64,000 nucleotides of DNA from assembly GCF_024753545.1 (NCBI RefSeq), contig NZ_JANTOO010000009.1:240390-304389 (forward strand). The letters run 5' to 3'. The DNA is from Lysinibacillus pinottii (GTDB lineage Bacteria > Bacillota > Bacilli > Bacillales_A > Planococcaceae). Both the position numbers and the translations under genes were made by a program. Under the pieces are notes generated by a model. That model did not search any database and was not told the origin of the DNA. It worked only from the letters and a program-made list of their open reading frames with translations. Shown in pieces: positions 8,901-16,158 of the stretch (position 1 is the stretch's first letter; the number at the start of each line of letters is the position of its first letter).

Positions 8901-10301
8901 GGTCAGCCAACCATACCGGTGCCAACACCAAGCTCACCAAGTTCACCAACAACATCAACGAAAATTCAAGTTGGTCTAGAAATAGATGGTGATAACCCAC
9001 TGGAAAAAACTACGATTGAGATTGAACGCACAAAACATGCCAATGGTGAAATTACAGATTTCGTAGCTTTAACTGAATCGAGTGCCAAGGCAGCCATTGA
9101 AAAAGCGAAGCAAATTGACAATAACATTGTTCGTATTGTTCTCCCTGATGTTAATGATGAAATAGATAAAGTAACAGTAGAAGTTCCAAAGCAATCTCTA
9201 CAATTACTACGTGAAAACGGATTATCGCTGGAAATTGCTACAGAGAATGGACTTGTTACAATTCCACATAGCTCAATGAAGGGGATAGAAGATAATTTCT
9301 ATTTCCGCTTAGTACCAGTTAAAAAGAATAGTGAGCGTCAAGCCATTGAAGAACGTGCCCGTGTAGAGCGCGTAGTACATGAAGCTCTTGAAAGCAATAA
9401 TGTGCATGTAGTGGCGCGTCCAATGACCATTGAGACTAATATGCCAAATCGTCCTGTGCACGTAACTTTGCCATTAAAAGGCGTGAAAATCCCAGTAAAT
9501 ATAGTAGAGCGTAAGGCGTTTCTTAAGCAATTAGCTATGTTTATTGAACACTCTGATGGAGAGAAAAAAGTGGTTCTTCCTGAAGTTGTAACAATGGTGA
9601 AGGGGGAGCTAGGTCTTCGTTTTACCGTTGAGAAGTTCAGTACGTTTACCATCATTCAGGTGAATAGGACAAAACCACCTTTAGAAGTAAATAAACATGA
9701 AGCCTATATTAATGGATTCCTTGATGGTACATTTGGTCCTGAAAAAAATGTAACGCGGGGGCAAGTGGCAACGATGATTGCCCGTATACTAGGCTATACA
9801 GATGGTACAGTGGACACAACACCATTATTCCGGGATATTCCAAGTGATTATTATGCAGCGGGTCCCATTGCCTTTATCAAAGAGCGGGGCATTATGAATG
9901 GGGATATCTATGGTAATTTCCGTGCAAGTGATAACATTACACGTGCGGAAATGGCAACTGTAGTGGCAAACTTTAAGCAACTTCACATTGAAGAGAATCA
10001 AAATATTACATTCAAGGATACAAAAGGTCATTGGGCACAGTGGATTATAGAGGCGATACGTACAGCAGGTATCATCAATGGTCAATCAGACGGTAGTTTT
10101 GCGCCAAACGAACCTGTAACCCGTGCTCAAGCAATAGTGATGATGAATCGCATGTTAGAGCGTGGTCCACTACAAGGTGTAACATCACCAAGTTTCCAGG
10201 ATGTTAAAGAAACACACTGGGCGTTTGAAGAAATTGAAGAAGCGGCCAAAACTCATACGTATGTTATCGATCAAGATGGTAATGAAAAACTTTCAAAATA
10301 A
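5985..10301 (+). CDS. Large SLH-anchored surface protein with Fn3-like, cadherin-like and tandem ASH-type repeats
   Basis: A secreted protein of 1438 residues. A basic N-terminus and hydrophobic segment (about residues 20-45) end at a likely signal-peptidase site near VEA-A. After a unique N-terminal domain come a fibronectin-III-like domain (about 225-335), a second Ig-like domain (about 340-435), a cadherin-like beta-sandwich (about 440-535), three near-identical 111-residue repeats with the NTGTGSL motif of ASH/choice-of-anchor-D domains (about 536-868), another Fn3 (about 875-970), and a Pro/Ser linker. Three SLH domains near the C-terminus (for example FLDGTFGPEKNVTRGQVATM) should bind pyruvylated secondary cell-wall polymer. 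The ribosome site is AAAGGGGTGG. It probably presents, or works with, the tail-collar proteins at the cell surface; adhesion is inferred. Confidence 0.9.
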   Translation: MNRSQAFKNGRNGIKMVRKKMRFYVRILIVLILMMASIGYIPAIEVEAAVNGTADGTYDFGGSVSGDNSAGAGFSTFSDKFIISNGFVVDPATSQLYTQNYTPKAQETLIIKAEGGNICKTFTFKDLGISIVPDLPKLTFSKLSLVVKDTNGATLGSHSIANKEISGNGMIHQLSTLLNNGNEFDYNGAESLEITWQFDFPTNDPNTEPSNLNFDNITIANVSDSFSDTQTPTISNKTITSSNVSTTGVTLGWEKATDDVTLQGDLEYRVYQSSSNNMDTVSDIEVNGLALGTGFSKDLEVFNVTGLLPSTTYYFNVIVKDAAGNKSAYTMKSVTTSIPANAPTVTTNTIPSNVTTTGATVGGYVTADGGAIVTERGIVYATTANPTTINSKITITGTTGTFTADLSGLNPNTTYHYRAYATNSVGTSYGSDQTFTTGSLSNNADLSNLTLSTGTLSPAFASGTTDYTANVASNVGNIQVTPTLADSYATLTLNGAAVTSGIGKDIALNVGLNTITIIVTAQNQTTKIYTITVTRAAPTYTIDTISNQMFPALTAGYTSGTQETKTLTIANTGTGSLANVSVAISGANADDFDITQPSATSLPSAGNTIFTVRAKDGLAVGTYTATVTVSATNLTPVTFTVMQVVQAAPTYTIDTISNQMFPALTAGYTNGTQETKTLTIANTGTGSLANVSVAISGANADDFDITQPSATSLPSAGNTIFTVRAKDDLAVGTYTATVTVSATNLTPVTFTVTQVVQAAPTYTIDTISNQMFPALTAGYTSGTQETKTLTIANTGTGSLANVSVAISGANADDFDITQPSATSLPSAGNTIFTVRAKDGLAVGTYTATVTVSATNLTPVTFTVTQEVQANSVTAPDVPTNVLATPGDSYVRVSFDVPTNNGGSTITGYTVKVYVGGVEQPMLAKIGTLSPIIVTGLTNGTAYTFKVLATNIAGNSGESMASNVVTPVAPTAPGQPTIPVPTPSSPSSPTTSTKIQVGLEIDGDNPLEKTTIEIERTKHANGEITDFVALTESSAKAAIEKAKQIDNNIVRIVLPDVNDEIDKVTVEVPKQSLQLLRENGLSLEIATENGLVTIPHSSMKGIEDNFYFRLVPVKKNSERQAIEERARVERVVHEALESNNVHVVARPMTIETNMPNRPVHVTLPLKGVKIPVNIVERKAFLKQLAMFIEHSDGEKKVVLPEVVTMVKGELGLRFTVEKFSTFTIIQVNRTKPPLEVNKHEAYINGFLDGTFGPEKNVTRGQVATMIARILGYTDGTVDTTPLFRDIPSDYYAAGPIAFIKERGIMNGDIYGNFRASDNITRAEMATVVANFKQLHIEENQNITFKDTKGHWAQWIIEAIRTAGIINGQSDGSFAPNEPVTRAQAIVMMNRMLERGPLQGVTSPSFQDVKETHWAFEEIEEAAKTHTYVIDQDGNEKLSK
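7591..8589 (+). repeat. Three tandem 333-bp near-identical coding repeats
   Basis: Copies begin at 7591, 7924 and 8257 with CAGCACCAACATATACAATT and have an exact period of 333 bp (111 codons). They differ at only a few bases (for example Ser/Asn, Gly/Asp and Met/Thr changes). Such near-identity at the DNA level points to recent duplication or gene conversion, and copy number probably varies between strains. Confidence 0.95.
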
Positions 10302-10314
10302 CAAATAGCAAAAG

Positions 10315-10349
10315 CAGACTAGGGAGAGAGAGCCTTGGTCTGTTTTTTT
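10315..10349 (+). terminator. Terminator after the SLH surface gene
   Basis: CAGACTAGGG (10315-10324) pairs with CCTTGGTCTG (10333-10342), with mismatch or G-U in the middle, followed by seven T. It closes the acetyltransferase-collar-SLH unit. The remaining 10350-10587 holds no gene; a weak promoter (TTGAAT 10516, TAATCT 10539, spacer 17) could serve mrfB. Confidence 0.75.
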
Positions 10350-10587
10350 GTATATGAAAAATTGCACGGACAAACTGGAACTCGTCATCACCCTTAATTT
10401 CAGATAGAAGAGAGAAACTATTGGTAAGACATTATAATAATTACTGCACAGCGTATTGAATTTGTTCAGATGCCATTAAAGAAATATTAAGTAAGAATTT
10501 CCTGTGAAGAAAATTTTGAATGAGTCAAGCAATCGTGGTAATCTTGCAAGAGAGTCTTATATTATAAGCAGAAAATGAGTGAACTAC

Positions 10588-11838
10588 ATGTCTTACGAGA
10601 ATAAAATACTACAAATGAAAAAAATGCTTAGTAAAAAACCAGCGGTAGCTCAACAAAAGGTAGAGGAACCAGCTTTTCAGAAACCAGTCAAACCAAGCTA
10701 TACCAAGCGATGGGAAGAGGCTGGGCTTAAGGTTGTGGAAAATGACTTTGGTATTGTATTTAAGCGCCATGTACAGTATCCATTTTCTTTTCAGCATGGT
10801 CATTATCGGCTACAGTCATTTTTTGATGCTTTGAAAAAATGGCAGGATGCTTCATTTGATCATCCATATGCACTGGACTTACATGAGCCTGTATTATTTT
10901 TTGATACGGAAACGACAGGCTTAAAAGGTGTGGGCACACATATTTTTTTACTTGGTTTTTTAGAGGTAGACGAAGAATGTTTTAGTTTGACACAATATAT
11001 TCTAGCAGACCCTGCACATGAGGCGGCATTTTTGTTTGAATCGAAACTGTGGCAAAAATCTGCAACAGTCATCACATATAATGGTAAAAGTTTTGATTGG
11101 CCGCAGCTTGAAACTCGCTGGACACTGCATCAAAAAACATTACCAAAATTACGATCACAACGACAAATTGATTTATTGCATAGTTCGAAGCGTTTATGGA
11201 AAAATGATATGGAGCGCTTAAAATTAAAATCTGTGGAGGAAGAGAAGCTTGGTTTCTCTCGGAAGGGAGATATTCCTGGTCATCTTGCGCCAATTATTTA
11301 TTTAGATGCTGTGAAAAGTGGCGGACCAGATGCTCTTATGAAGGTTTTGCTTCACAATGAGTGGGATTTACTGTCGCTTATCACGCTTTATAGTCACTCC
11401 ACTCAGCTCTTGTTTGAAGAGGGGCATGAAGAATCTGCAAAAACCTTTACCAACATTGGGAAATGGTATGGTGATTTAAAAGAAAGCACACAAAGTGTTA
11501 AGGTGTTAGAAAGGGTGACTACGCAATTTGATGCGCTGGAAGCGGGTAATGCGCACTATTATTTAGCACTACAGCACAAAAAGAGTAAACGCTACAGTGA
11601 AGCTATAGATGCGTTTGTAGCCTCTCTCCATTTTGTTGAAGCAAGAACAAAGTTGCATGTCCTTGAGCAGCTAGCCATACTTTATGAGCACCAAATGAAA
11701 GATTATAAGCAGGCCCTTTATTATACGCAACAAGGCATACATCTCATTCAAAGGAATGAGCAATGGAGAGCAGAACAAAAACAAAAATGGGTAATTTCTT
11801 GGGAAAAGAGGTTGCTCAGATTAGGAAATAAGAAATAA
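10588..11838 (+). CDS. mrfB: MrfB (YprB) DEDD-type 3'-5' exonuclease with TPR-like C-terminus
   Basis: A ribonuclease-H-like exonuclease of 416 residues, the partner of MrfA in mitomycin C repair in B. subtilis. The first catalytic motif is D106-T-E108 in VLFFDTETTGL, followed by ITYNGKSFDWPQL (second motif) and the late Asp in NEWDLLSLITLY. The C-terminal third has paired helices (EAGNAHYYLALQHKKSKRY) resembling TPRs. The ATG at 10588 gives MSYENKILQMKKML, matching the YprB N-terminus; the GTG at 10579 is less likely. No strong ribosome site is visible. It is separated from mrfA by a surface-protein insertion, so it needs its own promoter or read-through. Confidence 0.92.
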   Translation: MSYENKILQMKKMLSKKPAVAQQKVEEPAFQKPVKPSYTKRWEEAGLKVVENDFGIVFKRHVQYPFSFQHGHYRLQSFFDALKKWQDASFDHPYALDLHEPVLFFDTETTGLKGVGTHIFLLGFLEVDEECFSLTQYILADPAHEAAFLFESKLWQKSATVITYNGKSFDWPQLETRWTLHQKTLPKLRSQRQIDLLHSSKRLWKNDMERLKLKSVEEEKLGFSRKGDIPGHLAPIIYLDAVKSGGPDALMKVLLHNEWDLLSLITLYSHSTQLLFEEGHEESAKTFTNIGKWYGDLKESTQSVKVLERVTTQFDALEAGNAHYYLALQHKKSKRYSEAIDAFVASLHFVEARTKLHVLEQLAILYEHQMKDYKQALYYTQQGIHLIQRNEQWRAEQKQKWVISWEKRLLRLGNKK

Positions 11839-11873
11839 TTTCCCAGGTAATCGCATAAAACGACAAGTTTAGC

Positions 11874-11902
11874 TTACAATTGGAGTTTTCAGACGATATA
11901 AT
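11874..11902 (+). promoter_or_regulatory. SigA-type promoter of gpsB
   Basis: TTACAA (11874-11879) and TATAAT (11897-11902) are spaced by 17 bp; a second TATAAT lies at 11917-11922. The gpsB start follows 56 bases later. Confidence 0.6.
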
Positions 11903-11958
11903 GTGATGAAGTATGCTATAATGTATTCGTGTATGTAGTGTGAGGAAGGGCGATGTGA

Positions 11959-12255
11959 ATGGACATTAAATTAACGTCAAAAATGATCCTTGAAAAGGAA
12001 TTTAAAAAGAACTTTAAAGGCTATAATGTGGAAGAAGTAGATTCATTCCTTGATGAAATAATTCAAGACTATGAAACGTTTGAAAAAGTGATGGCCCAAC
12101 TACGTGAAGAAAATAGACAGTTAAAAGAAGAAATTGATAGTACACCAAAGAGACAACCGGTTGCTTCTGCAGCAGCTGGTACAACAAATTTTGATATTTT
12201 AAAACGTCTTTCAAATTTAGAAAAACATGTATTTGGTAGCAAGCTATACGAATAA
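11959..12255 (+). CDS. gpsB: Cell-division adaptor GpsB
   Basis: A DivIVA-like coiled-coil adaptor of 98 residues that couples penicillin-binding proteins to the divisome and elongasome. The N-terminal lipid/PBP-binding part is recognisable (LTSKMILEKEFKKNFKGYN, then VEEVDSFLDEII), followed by a coiled coil (about 30-60), a short variable linker, and the C-terminal trimerisation helix (FDILKRLSNLEKHVFG). Length and position before rnpB match B. subtilis gpsB (ypsB). The ribosome site is GAGGAAGGG at about 11942-11950. Confidence 0.97.
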   Translation: MDIKLTSKMILEKEFKKNFKGYNVEEVDSFLDEIIQDYETFEKVMAQLREENRQLKEEIDSTPKRQPVASAAAGTTNFDILKRLSNLEKHVFGSKLYE

Positions 12256-12270
12256 TTTTAGTCAATTATA

Positions 12271-12299
12271 TTGTATTTAACATAAAACTCTAGTATAAT
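12271..12299 (+). promoter_or_regulatory. Promoter of rnpB
   Basis: TATAAT at 12294-12299 lies 9 bases before the RNA and is preceded by TTGTAT (12271-12276) at a 17-bp spacing. Confidence 0.55.
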
Positions 12300-12308
12300 C
12301 TTTCGTAT

Positions 12309-12706
12309 CATCATGAAATTCTGGTAATCGCTGCGGCGCTAGACGTCGTAGAGGAAAGTCCATGCTCACACGGTACTGAGATGTCCGTAGTGTTCGTGCT
12401 TACTGAAAAAATAAGGTAAGGCAGCTGTTAAAGCTGACGGCGGAAGGAAAACCTAAGTTCTTGGATATGGTTGACACTTCCTGAAAGTGCCACAGTGACG
12501 AAGCTTGCTTGGAAACTTGCAAGGTGGAACGAGGTAAACCCCACGAGTGAGAAACCCAAATTATGGTAGGGGCACTCTCTAGAAGGAATTGAACAGATAG
12601 AGGGACAGAGCTAGCTCTGTAGATAGATGATTACTACCTGGTTGTACGAGGCGCAAGCTGTTTGAGTACTCAGGAACAAAACATGGCTTATGGAATTTTT
12701 TTGATG
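12309..12706 (+). ncRNA. rnpB: RNase P RNA, Bacillus class (type B)
   Basis: The catalytic RNA of RNase P, about 398 nt. Conserved blocks are GGTAATCGCTGC near the 5' end, GAGGAAAGTCCATGCTC, GTGCCACAGTGACGAAG, GAGAAACCCAAAT, the GATAGATGATTACTACCTGG-like core, and ACAAAACATGGCTTA near the 3' end. Terminal helix P1 can be drawn between CATCATGAAATTC at 12309-12321 and the GAATTT...GATG segment ending at 12706. Position between gpsB and ypsC matches B. subtilis. Exact ends are estimated from P1 pairing. Confidence 0.97.
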
Positions 12707-12727
12707 CTTATTTATGAAATAACAAGC

Positions 12728-12758
12728 GCTCTCCAACTCGGTGGAGAGCTTTTCTTTT
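12728..12758 (+). terminator. Terminator of rnpB
   Basis: A perfect 8-bp stem GCTCTCCA / TGGAGAGC with a 6-base loop (12728-12749) is followed by TTTTCTTTT. Confidence 0.9.
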
Positions 12759-13175
12759 GAGTTTATGAGGAAAAAGTAACCTAGTTAATCAAGTCTTGGT
12801 ATGCGCGATACGTTTGAGAATGGCTACTTGCTAGCCTAGCCTCTATCGCTACCGCTTCTAAGTCACAATATCTGAAAACGGTGATTGCATCAATGTGTAT
12901 TTATCTTGATTCAGCAAAAGTTTTGGTACCTAGCAAAATGTTAGATACACTTGACTCTACTCTATAGTAGCGAGAGTTTGCACATTTTCTTTTCCATTCA
13001 GGTGGTGATAGGACGACTGCTGAATCAAGTTCAAACCTCTAAGGATGTCACAGGTTTTTAAGACGAGTTTACGAGTTACTCGAAAAACTGTACACCATCT
13101 TTTTGGGGTGTCATTGATTTACATACGAGTTGGCCTGGCGTAAGTGCCCTTTAAAGGGGAGTATAGAGAGATAGG
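12759..13175. other. Gene-free 417-bp stretch with an inverted repeat
   Basis: No credible ORF. CTTGATTCAGCA at 12907-12918 recurs as its exact inverse TGCTGAATCAAG at 13018-13029, 99 bases apart, and ACGAGTT recurs at 13063, 13071 and 13135. A short hairpin ACACC / GGTGT lies near 13094-13111. I looked for a c-di-GMP riboswitch, which would suit the downstream GGDEF-EAL gene, but do not see its conserved core. Confidence 0.4.
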
Positions 13176-14933
13176 ATGGGGCGGAACATGAACGGAGTAA
13201 ATAATTGGGAAGGTATGGATAAATTGAAGTTGATTTCTCAATATCCTACTGCCTTAATACTTAAAATCTTCGAAAATGTATCTGAAGGTATCATGATTAC
13301 TGATGAATACAAAAAAATAGTGATGGTTAATCCTGCCTTTGAATTTGTCACGGGTTATAAACGTGATGATGTGGTTGGAAAAACACCTGCCGTTTTACAA
13401 TCAGGTGTACATGAATTACCGTTCTATTTAGAAATGTGGGAACAGATACGACAAGAAGGAATTTGGCAAGGAGAAATATGGAATCGTCGTAAAACTGGAG
13501 ACGTATATCCTGAATGGTTAACAATTGTTTGTGTAACCAACGATGAGGGGAAGGTTACAAATTATTGTGGTATTTTCACAGATTTGTCTGAAAGAAAAAT
13601 AGTAGAAAACGAATTAGAAAAACGTTTACTGACTGATTCCTTAACAGAAGTATCTAATCGTTTTGCTTATATCGAGAGAATGGATAATCTTTTAGAATCA
13701 ACTTCTGCTATTTCTCATTCAGTACAGCATGCGGTCTATTTTTTAGATTTGGATAGATTTAAGCAAATTAATGATACATTGGGTCATGCTGTTGGAGATT
13801 CAATTTTAATAGAAGTTGCCAAACGACTAAAACAGTTACTGAAAAACAAAGATATTATTGCAAGATATGGCGGAGATGAATTCGTCATTACATTAACGAA
13901 TGTAAAAAATGTAAAAGAAGCTGCAAAATTTGCTGAACAAATAATAAGTAATATAGAAAAGCCAATGATGATAAACGGTCAGGAAGTTTTTATTTCTACA
14001 AGTATTGGCGTTAGTGTCTATCCAGTAGATGGAAGAAATACAGAAGAACTGATTAATTGTGCTGATAGAGCCATGACTTACTCTAAGAAGAATGGATTGA
14101 ACGGCTATTCTTTTTATTTTGATGAGCTGCAAACAGATGCACAGCGTGTCTTATTGCTAGATTCAGAGTTAAGAAGAGCCATTGATAATCGTGAGTTTGA
14201 ACTGCATTTCCAACCGAAAATTTGTATGGACAATGAACAAATTCAGGGGTTAGAGGCATTGGTCCGCTGGAATAATGAAAGACTTGGCTTTGTCTCACCT
14301 GGAGAGTTTATTCCTTATGCAGAGGAAACAGGGTTAATAATACCTTTAAGTGAAGTCATTCTGGAAAAGGCGTGCGAGGCAGTTATTCAAATGCAAAAAT
14401 ATGGGTGGAAAATACCAGTGGCCATTAACATATCAAGCATTCACTTTAAACAGCATAATTTTTTAGATTCGATACAAACAATATTAGAACGCTATAATAT
14501 GCCAGCAAACAATTTTGAAATAGAAGTGACGGAACGAACAGTGATGAATAGTGCTAACGAAACTGTTAGTAAGTTAGTTCGTTTGAAACAATTAGGCTTT
14601 AAAATCTCCATAGATGATTTTGGGACAGGTTATTCGTCCTTGAGCTATTTAGTGCGCTTTCCACTCGATTGTTTAAAAATTGATCGAAGCTTTATTCAAC
14701 ATATTGGCTCGCTCGATGAAAAACAGGCAGTTGTAGATGCTATTATTCAAATGTCCCATCGCCTAAAAATGAAAGTTGTGGCAGAAGGTGTAGAACAGGC
14801 ACAACAAGTGGATATACTACGTAAAATGAACTGTGATATTATTCAGGGCTATTATTACAGCAAACCATTACCATTAAACGACCTCATGGAGTTTATGGAA
14901 TATTGGGAAATTGAGCATCAAGGAAGGAAATAA
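13176..14933 (+). CDS. PAS-GGDEF-EAL cyclic-di-GMP turnover protein
   Basis: A cytoplasmic protein of 585 residues. A PAS domain (about 25-145, with GIMITDEYKKIVMVNPAF) is followed by a PAC-like segment, a diguanylate-cyclase domain with intact G232-G-D-E-F236, and an EAL phosphodiesterase domain with E360-A-L, the VAINIS Asn motif, EVTER, IDDFGTGYSSL, the VAEGVE glutamate and IIQGYYYSKPL. Both active sites look intact, so it may make or degrade c-di-GMP depending on the PAS signal. The start is uncertain: ATGs at 13176, 13188 and 13215 all have weak purine-rich upstream sequence. It ends 3 bases before ypsC, interrupting the usual rnpB-ypsC order. Confidence 0.92.
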   Translation: MGRNMNGVNNWEGMDKLKLISQYPTALILKIFENVSEGIMITDEYKKIVMVNPAFEFVTGYKRDDVVGKTPAVLQSGVHELPFYLEMWEQIRQEGIWQGEIWNRRKTGDVYPEWLTIVCVTNDEGKVTNYCGIFTDLSERKIVENELEKRLLTDSLTEVSNRFAYIERMDNLLESTSAISHSVQHAVYFLDLDRFKQINDTLGHAVGDSILIEVAKRLKQLLKNKDIIARYGGDEFVITLTNVKNVKEAAKFAEQIISNIEKPMMINGQEVFISTSIGVSVYPVDGRNTEELINCADRAMTYSKKNGLNGYSFYFDELQTDAQRVLLLDSELRRAIDNREFELHFQPKICMDNEQIQGLEALVRWNNERLGFVSPGEFIPYAEETGLIIPLSEVILEKACEAVIQMQKYGWKIPVAINISSIHFKQHNFLDSIQTILERYNMPANNFEIEVTERTVMNSANETVSKLVRLKQLGFKISIDDFGTGYSSLSYLVRFPLDCLKIDRSFIQHIGSLDEKQAVVDAIIQMSHRLKMKVVAEGVEQAQQVDILRKMNCDIIQGYYYSKPLPLNDLMEFMEYWEIEHQGRK

Positions 14934-14936
14934 TCT

Positions 14937-16073
14937 ATGGCAAATTATCAATTAGTAGCAACTTCAGCAATGGGTTTAGAGGCAATTGTAGCCCAAGAAG
15001 TAAAAGCACTTGGTTATGAAACAACAGTTGACAATGGTAAAGTATATTTTCAGGGTGATGAAACAGCGATTGCGCGTGCTAATCTGTGGCTACGAGTAGC
15101 CGATCGTGTCAAAATTGTCGTTGGACAATTCCCTGCAAAATCATTTGAACAATTATTTGAAAGTGTAAAAGCTTTACCTTGGGAAAAATATTTACCTGTG
15201 GATGCTGCCTTTCCTGTTTCAGGGAAATCGGTTAAATCGAAATTATTTAGTGTGCCGGATTGCCAAGCTATTACTAAAAAAGCGATTGTTGAACGAATGA
15301 AGCAGCATTATAAGCGACTTGGCTTTTTAGATGAATCAGGTGCCACTTACAAAATTGAGGTTTCGATTTTAAAAGATGTGGCGACACTAACGATTGATAC
15401 ATCAGGCGCTGGTCTTCATAAACGTGGCTATCGTCAAGCACAAGGGGAGGCGCCGTTAAAAGAAACATTAGCGGCTGCACTTATACAAATTTCAAAGTGG
15501 AATCCAAATCGTCCGTTTGTTGATCCATTCTGTGGTTCGGGGACAATTGCTTTAGAGGCAGCCATGTTTGGACAAAATATAGCACCAGGCTATAATCGTG
15601 AGTTTATTTCTGAAGACTGGCCATGGATGAAAGCGCAAATCTGGGATGCAGTCCGAGATGAGGCAGAAAGTTTGGCCAATTATGACCAACCGTTAGAAAT
15701 AGTAGGTTCTGATATTGACCATCGCATGGTAAGCATTGCACAAGAAAATGCTACAGAAGCAGGATTTGGAGAGCTGATTACATTTAAGCAAATGCAAGCA
15801 CGTGATTTCACGACTCAGTTAACAGATGGTGTCATGATCGGTAACCCACCATACGGAGAACGTATTGGTGATGTGGACGTTGTAGAACAGGTTATCCGTG
15901 ATTTAGGAAAAGTTATGAAAAACTATCCAACCTGGTCTGTATATATGCTATCCTCCATGAAAAATTTTGAAGAATTATATGGACGCCAAGCGACGAAAAA
16001 ACGGAAATTATTTAATGGGTTTATCGAAACAAATTATTATCAGTTCTGGGGACAAAAGTCTAAAAGAGATTAA
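14937..16073 (+). CDS. ypsC: THUMP-containing class I SAM-dependent RNA methyltransferase (YpsC/RlmL-like)
   Basis: A predicted 23S rRNA guanine-N2 methyltransferase of 378 residues. The N-terminal half carries a ferredoxin-like and THUMP RNA-binding region (about 1-155). The C-terminal Rossmann domain has the SAM motif DPFCGSGTIALEA and the catalytic GNPPYGER ((N/D)PPY). Size and place after rnpB match B. subtilis YpsC, which corresponds to the RlmL half of E. coli RlmKL. AAGGAAGG inside the end of the preceding gene serves as ribosome site, so translation is probably coupled to the GGDEF-EAL gene. Confidence 0.92.
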   Translation: MANYQLVATSAMGLEAIVAQEVKALGYETTVDNGKVYFQGDETAIARANLWLRVADRVKIVVGQFPAKSFEQLFESVKALPWEKYLPVDAAFPVSGKSVKSKLFSVPDCQAITKKAIVERMKQHYKRLGFLDESGATYKIEVSILKDVATLTIDTSGAGLHKRGYRQAQGEAPLKETLAAALIQISKWNPNRPFVDPFCGSGTIALEAAMFGQNIAPGYNREFISEDWPWMKAQIWDAVRDEAESLANYDQPLEIVGSDIDHRMVSIAQENATEAGFGELITFKQMQARDFTTQLTDGVMIGNPPYGERIGDVDVVEQVIRDLGKVMKNYPTWSVYMLSSMKNFEELYGRQATKKRKLFNGFIETNYYQFWGQKSKRD

Positions 16074-16081
16074 CGAATAGT

Positions 16082-16114
16082 AACGGAAGATAAGATTTTT
16101 TCTTATCTTCCGTT
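16082..16114 (+). terminator. Strong hairpin after ypsC
   Basis: A perfect 14-bp stem AACGGAAGATAAGA / TCTTATCTTCCGTT (16082-16095 / 16101-16114) with a T5 loop; the downstream T-run is short (TTTCG). A TATAAT at 16123-16128 just after it may start transcription of the next gene. Confidence 0.65.
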
Positions 16115-16158
16115 TCGTCGCGTATAATAGCACCAGATAGTAAGAGGGGGAACATCAA

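Noticed and set aside
9338..9655. Minus-strand ORF inside the SLH gene
   Set aside because: No ribosome site and unnatural composition; it is antisense shadow of a strongly supported gene.
4360..10301. Prophage or phage-tail island
   Set aside because: Only collar-domain genes are present; no sheath, tube, baseplate, portal, terminase, lysis or integrase gene and no attachment repeats were seen.
12759..13175. c-di-GMP riboswitch before the GGDEF-EAL gene
   Set aside because: The conserved GEMM core is not visible; only an inverted repeat and short hairpins are present.
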